This document shows positions 59,631 through 64,000 of a DNA stretch of 64,000 nt, piece after piece (position 1 is the stretch's first letter; every line of letters begins with the position of its first letter). Source of the stretch: Eurosta solidaginis (taxonomy: Eukaryota; Arthropoda; Insecta; Diptera; Tephritidae); assembly GCF_040869045.1 (NCBI RefSeq), contig NC_090319.1:243157832-243221831 (forward strand), written 5' to 3'. The notes below the pieces were generated by a model, which had not been told where the DNA came from, ran no database searches, and worked only from the letters and a program-made list of their open reading frames with translations. Made by a program: the position numbers and the translations under genes.

Positions 59631-59861
59631 ATCATACCCTTCCTTCCAGAGCAATATACAATTTCCCTATTTTGAGCTTACTTTTTCATTATATTACCCA
59701 TCGAAGGTTCCTATTATTATATTAAAATGACAAATTATGTTTCTTTTATTTTCATTTCCCTTCCATTGATTTTCCTTCTTTTTCTTTCCTTTCCTGTCCT
59801 TTCCTTTCCTGTGGTTGAATTTCAACCACTGGGCGAACTCTAGTATCAATAAAATTGCTAT

Positions 59862-60650
59862 CTACATTTTAAACATGACAGTTTCTACATTTTTTTTCGG
59901 CAAATTCATCAATAATATCATCAATATCATTAAATCTGTCTCAATGCAAACTATACCTAACATTTCGAGTCGCTCTTGCCGCGTTGTAGCTCTTTCAGCA
60001 GCTTTGATTCTTTTTAATTGCGAGATGGATCGTTCGGCAGAACAAGTTGTGATCATTAATGTTAAAAAAATCCGAAGAGCTATTTCTATGTCAGGAAATC
60101 CATCGGCTAATTGATCTTCTATTAGAATCTTATTCAAATGTCTATGAGTTTTTTGTATATCAGTGTATCTGGAGTTCACGTAACTTTGGAATTGTTTCAT
60201 TTCAATGAAAAATTCTTCCAAATCTCTAGAATAAAAAATAACTAAGTTATTTATAGCTTCGTGAAGGTCTCCATCACTTAGAGAAAAGTTGATGAGAAAT
60301 GCAAATCTCTCTGAAACTTCCATATACTTTCACTGTGAAGATTGTCGATGATTTTGAGGAAACCTTTTGTTCTAAAATCATCGCGAGGCGAAAATTCTAC
60401 TTCTGGAGCATGAATGACGGACATTAGGTTGTTTTTTTCTACGACGGGTATGTTTTACGATTTCTGTATAACTTACACCAATTAATAATTGTTTTGTTTT
60501 TCCTCGAAATCATTGAAATTTCCCCGGAATGAAACTAAACTCTGTTCTAAGGATCCGTACAAAAAAACACATGTTTGCAAATCTGCTTTTTCACTTTGCA
60601 ATGACTTACTCATCGAACGCATAGCAGTCAAAATAGAGTTGAAGGGGGTA
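59862..60650 (-). pseudogene. hAT transposase C-terminus (ZMYM/P52rIPK-like), decayed
   Basis: A - strand ORF of 153 codons (59862-60323) ends with the hAT dimerisation region: LADGFPDIEIALRIFLTLMI, then CSAERSISQLKRIKAAERA (the conserved S-x-x-R-x-F/I-S-x-L-K pattern), then RLEMLGIVCIETDL. Upstream on the - strand (about 60330-60480), in another frame, KHTRRRKK and VEFSPRDDFRTKGFLKIID continue the same protein type. LQSEKADLQTC lies further upstream (about 60560). At least one frameshift and a stop separate them. Confidence 0.82.
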
Positions 60651-60654
60651 CCAA

Positions 60655-61510
60655 AATTTTTTATTAACCGTTTGGGATCTTTTTTTTTTTAAATTTGTTT
60701 TTAAATGTACTTTTCGGAAAAAATTCAAAAACATTTTTAAAGCTTTTTTTTTTTTGTAATTTTTCAGTTTTTCGAGATTTTTCGAATTTCGCCCTTTTTT
60801 TCTCATAAAACACTTCAATCAATTCTGCAATCATCCCCACTAATCCAGGAGTGGGCCGAGAATTTTTTTTTTATTTAATTGAAAAAAAAAAAATTAAAAT
60901 TTTGGGATCTTTTTTTTTTAAATTTGTTTTTAAATGTACTTTTCGGAAAAAATTCAAAAAAATTGTTAAATTTTTTTTTGTTGTAATTTTTCAGTTTTTC
61001 GAGATTTTTCGAATTTCGCCCTTTTTTTCTCATAAAAAACTTCAATGAATTCTGCAATCATCCCCACTAATCCCGAAGTGGGCCAAGAATTTTTTTTTGA
61101 AAAAGTTATGGCATTTTGAAAAAAACACCGTTTTCCAACTCAAAATAAGTTTTAAATATTTTGAAAAAAACGGTTTTTTTCAAAATGCTACAACTTTTTC
61201 AAAAATGGACCGTTTGGGATCATTTTTTTTTTTTAAATATGTTAAAAACTTTTCGGGAAAAATACAAAAAAAAAAATAGTTTTTTTTTTCAATTAAATAA
61301 AAAAAAAAAAATCTTGGCCCACTTCGGGATTAGTGGGGATTATTGAAGAATTCATTGAAGTTTTTTATGAGAAAAAAATGGCGAAATTCGAAAAATCTCG
61401 AAAAACTGAAAAATTACAAAAAAAAAAACTTTAAACATTTTTTTCAATTTTTTCCGAAAATACATTTAAAAACAAATTGAAAAAAAAGATCCCAAACGGT
61501 CAATTTTTGA
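60655..61510. repeat. AT-rich fold-back / compound inverted repeat
   Basis: ACCGTTTGGGATC near 60668 is matched by GATCCCAAACGGT near 61490. Between them the block with TTTTCGGAAAAAATTC, TTTTCGAGATTTTTCGAATT and CATCCCCACTAATCC occurs twice directly (about 60680-60850 and 60900-61090) and once inverted (about 61320-61500). Poly-A/T runs dominate. It could form a large hairpin; ORFs here are artefacts. Confidence 0.75.
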
Positions 61511-62097
61511 AAAAGTTATAGTATTTTGAAAACAAAAACGGTGTTTTTTTTAAAATTCATAACTTTTTTTGAGTTGGATGAAAAACGTCTTTCGTAAGCT
61601 AGAAAAAGAAGAAAAACTTTCAGCCAATTCTAAAGGGGTCGGGTTCAAAATTGGTCGAAATGGGATGGAATACCCCATATGTATATTAAATTTTTGTGGC
61701 CTAAAACAAATATTTTTGTACAACCCAAAATATATAGTCAGCCCGCAAAGGGTTAACGTACTTGTTTACAACTTTTGTAGAAACAATTCCTACAAAATTA
61801 AAATATTTCAGTTATCATTGCTTCCTTGTTCGATTTGCCTTGGGTGTAATTAAGGAGATTTTTAAATACAAAATACAAATTTCGATTTTTGTTCGAACTT
61901 TGACCTAATAATATTAATGCACTAAATATGTACTTTGTTTGATAAAATTATGATTTGGCATTATTAGTTCAAGGCAGACAATGCAAAAATTTGTACGATC
62001 GCGTATCAACCAAAGAATGATCTATACACTCCACACTCCGTTATTGTAACAGAGTTGGTATAAAAACAACAACGTGCACATATACAACAAGTAAGGA
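61511..62097. other. Unassigned sequence
   Basis: A 94-codon ORF (61569-61853) shows no recognisable domain. No other feature seen. Confidence 0.4.
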
Positions 62098-63833
62098 AGG
62101 CTAAGTTCGGATGTAACCGAACATTGCATACTCAGCTGAGAGCTATGGAGGCAAAATAAGGGAAAATCACCATGTAGGAAAATGAACCTAGGGTAACCCT
62201 GGAATATGTTTGTATGACATGTGTATCAAATGGAAGGTATTAAAGAGTATTTTAAGAGGGAGTGGGCCATAGTTCTATAGGTGGATGCCATTTAGGGATA
62301 ACGCCATAAAGGTGGACCAGGGCCGATTCTGGAATTTGTTTGTACGATATGGGTATCAAATCAAAGGTGATAATGAGTATTTTAAAAGGGAGTGGGCCTT
62401 AGTTCTATAGGTGGACGCCTTTTCGAGATATCGCCATAAAGGTGGACCAGGGGCGACTCTATAATGTGTTTGTACGATATGGGTATCAAATTAAAGGTAT
62501 TAATGACGGGTTTAAAAGGGAGTGGTGGTAGTTGTATATGTGAAGGCGTTTTCGAGATATCGACCAAAATGTGGACCATGTGGGTGACCCAGAACATCAT
62601 CTGTCGGCCCGCAGTACTTTTTCATTTTCTCTTACTTAATATGGTAGGTGTCACACCCATTTTACACAATTTTTTTCTAAAGTTATATTTTGCGTCAACA
62701 AACCAATCCAATTACCATGTTTCATCCCTTTTTTCGTATTTGGTATAGAATTATGGCATTTTATTTAATTTTTCGTAATTTTCAATATCGAAAAAGTGGG
62801 CGTGGTCATAGTCAGATTTCGTTTTTTATACCAATTCAAAGTGAGTTCAGATAAGTACGTGAACTGAGTTTAGTAAAGATATATCAATTTTTGCTCAAGT
62901 TGTCGTGCTAACGGCCGAGCGGAAGGACAGACGGTCGACTGTGTATAAAAACTGGGCGTGGCTTCAATCAATTTCACCCTTTTTCACTGAAAACAGTTAT
63001 CGTCCTAGAATCTAAGCCCCTACCAAGTTTCACACGGATTGGTAAATTTTTGTTCGACTTATGGCATTAAAAGTATACTAGACAAATTAAATGAAAAAGA
63101 GCCACGCCCATTTTGAAATTTTCTTTTATTTTTGTATTTTCTTGGACCATATAATTACCGGAGTTGAACGTTGACCTAATTTACTTACATACTGTAAAGA
63201 TATTAAATTTTTTGTTAAAATTTGACTTAAAAATTTTTTTTTTTAAGTGGGCGTGGTCGTTCTCCGATTTTGCAAGTTTTTAATAATCATACATATAGTA
63301 ATAGGAGTAACCTTCCTGCCGAATTTCATCATGATATCTTCAACGACTGCCAAATTAAAGCTTGCAAAACTTTTAAATTACCTTCTTTTAAAAGTGGGCG
63401 GTGCTGCGCTCATTGTCCAACAGTTTACTAGTTTTCCATTCTGTGTCATAAGTTCAACTCACCTACCAAGTTTCATCGCTTTATCCGTCTTTGGTAATGA
63501 ATTATCGCACTGGTTCCGTTTTTCTAAATTTTCGATATAGAAAAAGTGGGCGTGGTTATAGTCTGATATCATTCAGTTTAAATAGCGATCGGAGATGAGT
63601 GCCCAGGAACCTACATACCAAATTTCATCAAGATACCTCAAAATTTACTCAAGTTATCGTGTTAACGGACAGACGGACGGACGGACGGACATGGATCAAT
63701 CAAATTTTTTTTCGATACTGATGATTTTGATATATGGAAGTCTATATCTATCTCGATTCCTTTGCACCTGTGCAACCAACCGTTATCCAATCAAAGTTAA
63801 TATACTCTGTGAGCTCTGCTCAAATGAGTATAA
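62098..63833 (+). repeat. 1.75-kb dispersed repeat, full copy
   Basis: It starts CAAGTAAGGAAGGCTAAG and ends CTCAAATGAGTATAA. It holds the 131-bp sub-repeats, GGGCGTGGTC boxes and GGACGGACGGACGGAC tract in the same order as 3899-5650. It lacks the block around the (TTTATTTATATA) segment seen at about 4412 in copy 1. Confidence 0.85.
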
Positions 63834-63834
63834 A

Positions 63835-64000
63835 CAAGTAAGGAAGGCTAAGTTCGGGTGTAACCGAACATTACATACTCAGTTGAGAGCTATGGAGACA
63901 AAATAAGGAAAATCACCATGTAGGAAAATGAACCTAGGGTAACCTTGGAATGTGGTTGTATGACATGTGTATCAAATGGAAGGTATTAAAGAGTATTTTA
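63835..64000 (+). repeat. 1.75-kb dispersed repeat, start of a head-to-tail copy (runs off the window)
   Basis: CAAGTAAGGAAGGCTAAG begins one base after the end of the previous unit, in the same orientation, and continues as the family start to the window edge. Confidence 0.88.

Larger units (their letters stand above)
56281..60650 (-). mobile_element. hAT (ZMYM-type) transposon, 3' half, split by a LINE
   Basis: CAGGGCCGGATTAACC at 56281 is a hAT-type terminus facing right. The transposase remnant at 59862-60650 lies on the - strand and points to it. The LINE at 56545-59083, bounded by 12-bp duplications, explains the gap between them. The 8 bases before the terminus (TCCGTTTG) would be one target copy. 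The matching right terminus is not found before 64000; fold-back sequence from 60655 appears to have replaced or interrupted the 5' part. Confidence 0.7.

Noticed and set aside
60606..61346. Lys/Phe-rich ORFs on both strands
   Set aside because: They fall in poly-A/T fold-back sequence and reflect base composition.

Overview
This window looks like nuclear DNA of a higher fly (Diptera, Schizophora). A tephritid-like fruit fly is my best guess, from the repeat types and the Antennapedia (Antp) exon, but the species is inferred. Only one region is clearly functional host coding sequence: the last exon of Antp on the + strand (7054-7304), with a complete Antp-class homeodomain and the Antp C-terminus. 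The bases before it (1-7053) read as the last Antp intron and those just after it (to about 8450) as its 3' UTR. The remaining 55 kb is gene-poor, AT-rich Hox-cluster sequence packed with transposable elements. No ftz homeobox, which lies convergent to Antp in Drosophila, is visible.

Layout. 1-7053: intron with a tRNA-derived SINE (398-767, perfect 13-bp target duplication), a tandem repeat pair, a full copy of a 1.75-kb repeat (3899-5650) and an exact 123-bp tandem duplication. 7054-8450: Antp exon and 3' UTR. 8500-15530: decayed LINE copies, SINE remains and a degraded copy of the 1.75-kb repeat. 16715-18167: a TIR element holding an LTR-like repeat; a second LTR-like copy lies at 18850-19303. 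19369-23509: two nested DNA transposons. The inner one (19390-22103) has 390-518 bp inverted repeats, CACTATG/CACTGTG termini and a decayed gene with a 70-bp intron, from a protein family that I know only as uncharacterised in arthropods. 24650-27112: a broken copy of the splicing-factor gene SF3B3, split by a LINE with an intact RNase H ORF and a perfect 13-bp target duplication.

27640-35210: degenerate LINE fragments of three kinds on the - strand. 35211-41943: mostly unassigned, with a truncated 1.75-kb repeat, an exact 153-bp tandem duplication and a GC-richer stretch (40480-41110) carrying PHO-, GAF- and Exd/Hth-type motifs, a candidate regulatory element. 41944-46388: the best-preserved LINE of its family (endonuclease plus RT), interrupted by another LINE. 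47572-53803: a SINE with target duplication, a hairpin, a partial LTR, a TIR element and an inverted 1.75-kb repeat. 53885-53978: four TAATCATTA motifs. 54650-60650: a LINE copy cut by a hAT transposon, itself split by a third LINE with a 12-bp target duplication. 60655-61510: an AT-rich fold-back. 62098-64000: two 1.75-kb repeats joined head to tail.

The elements do not form a pathway. Their value is as a record of nested insertions that can be ordered in time: LINE, then hAT, then LINE near 56 kb; TA-flanked element, then CACTA-like element near 19 kb; SF3B3 copy, then LINE near 25 kb. All family assignments rest on reading motifs and comparing copies inside this window. No database search was possible.
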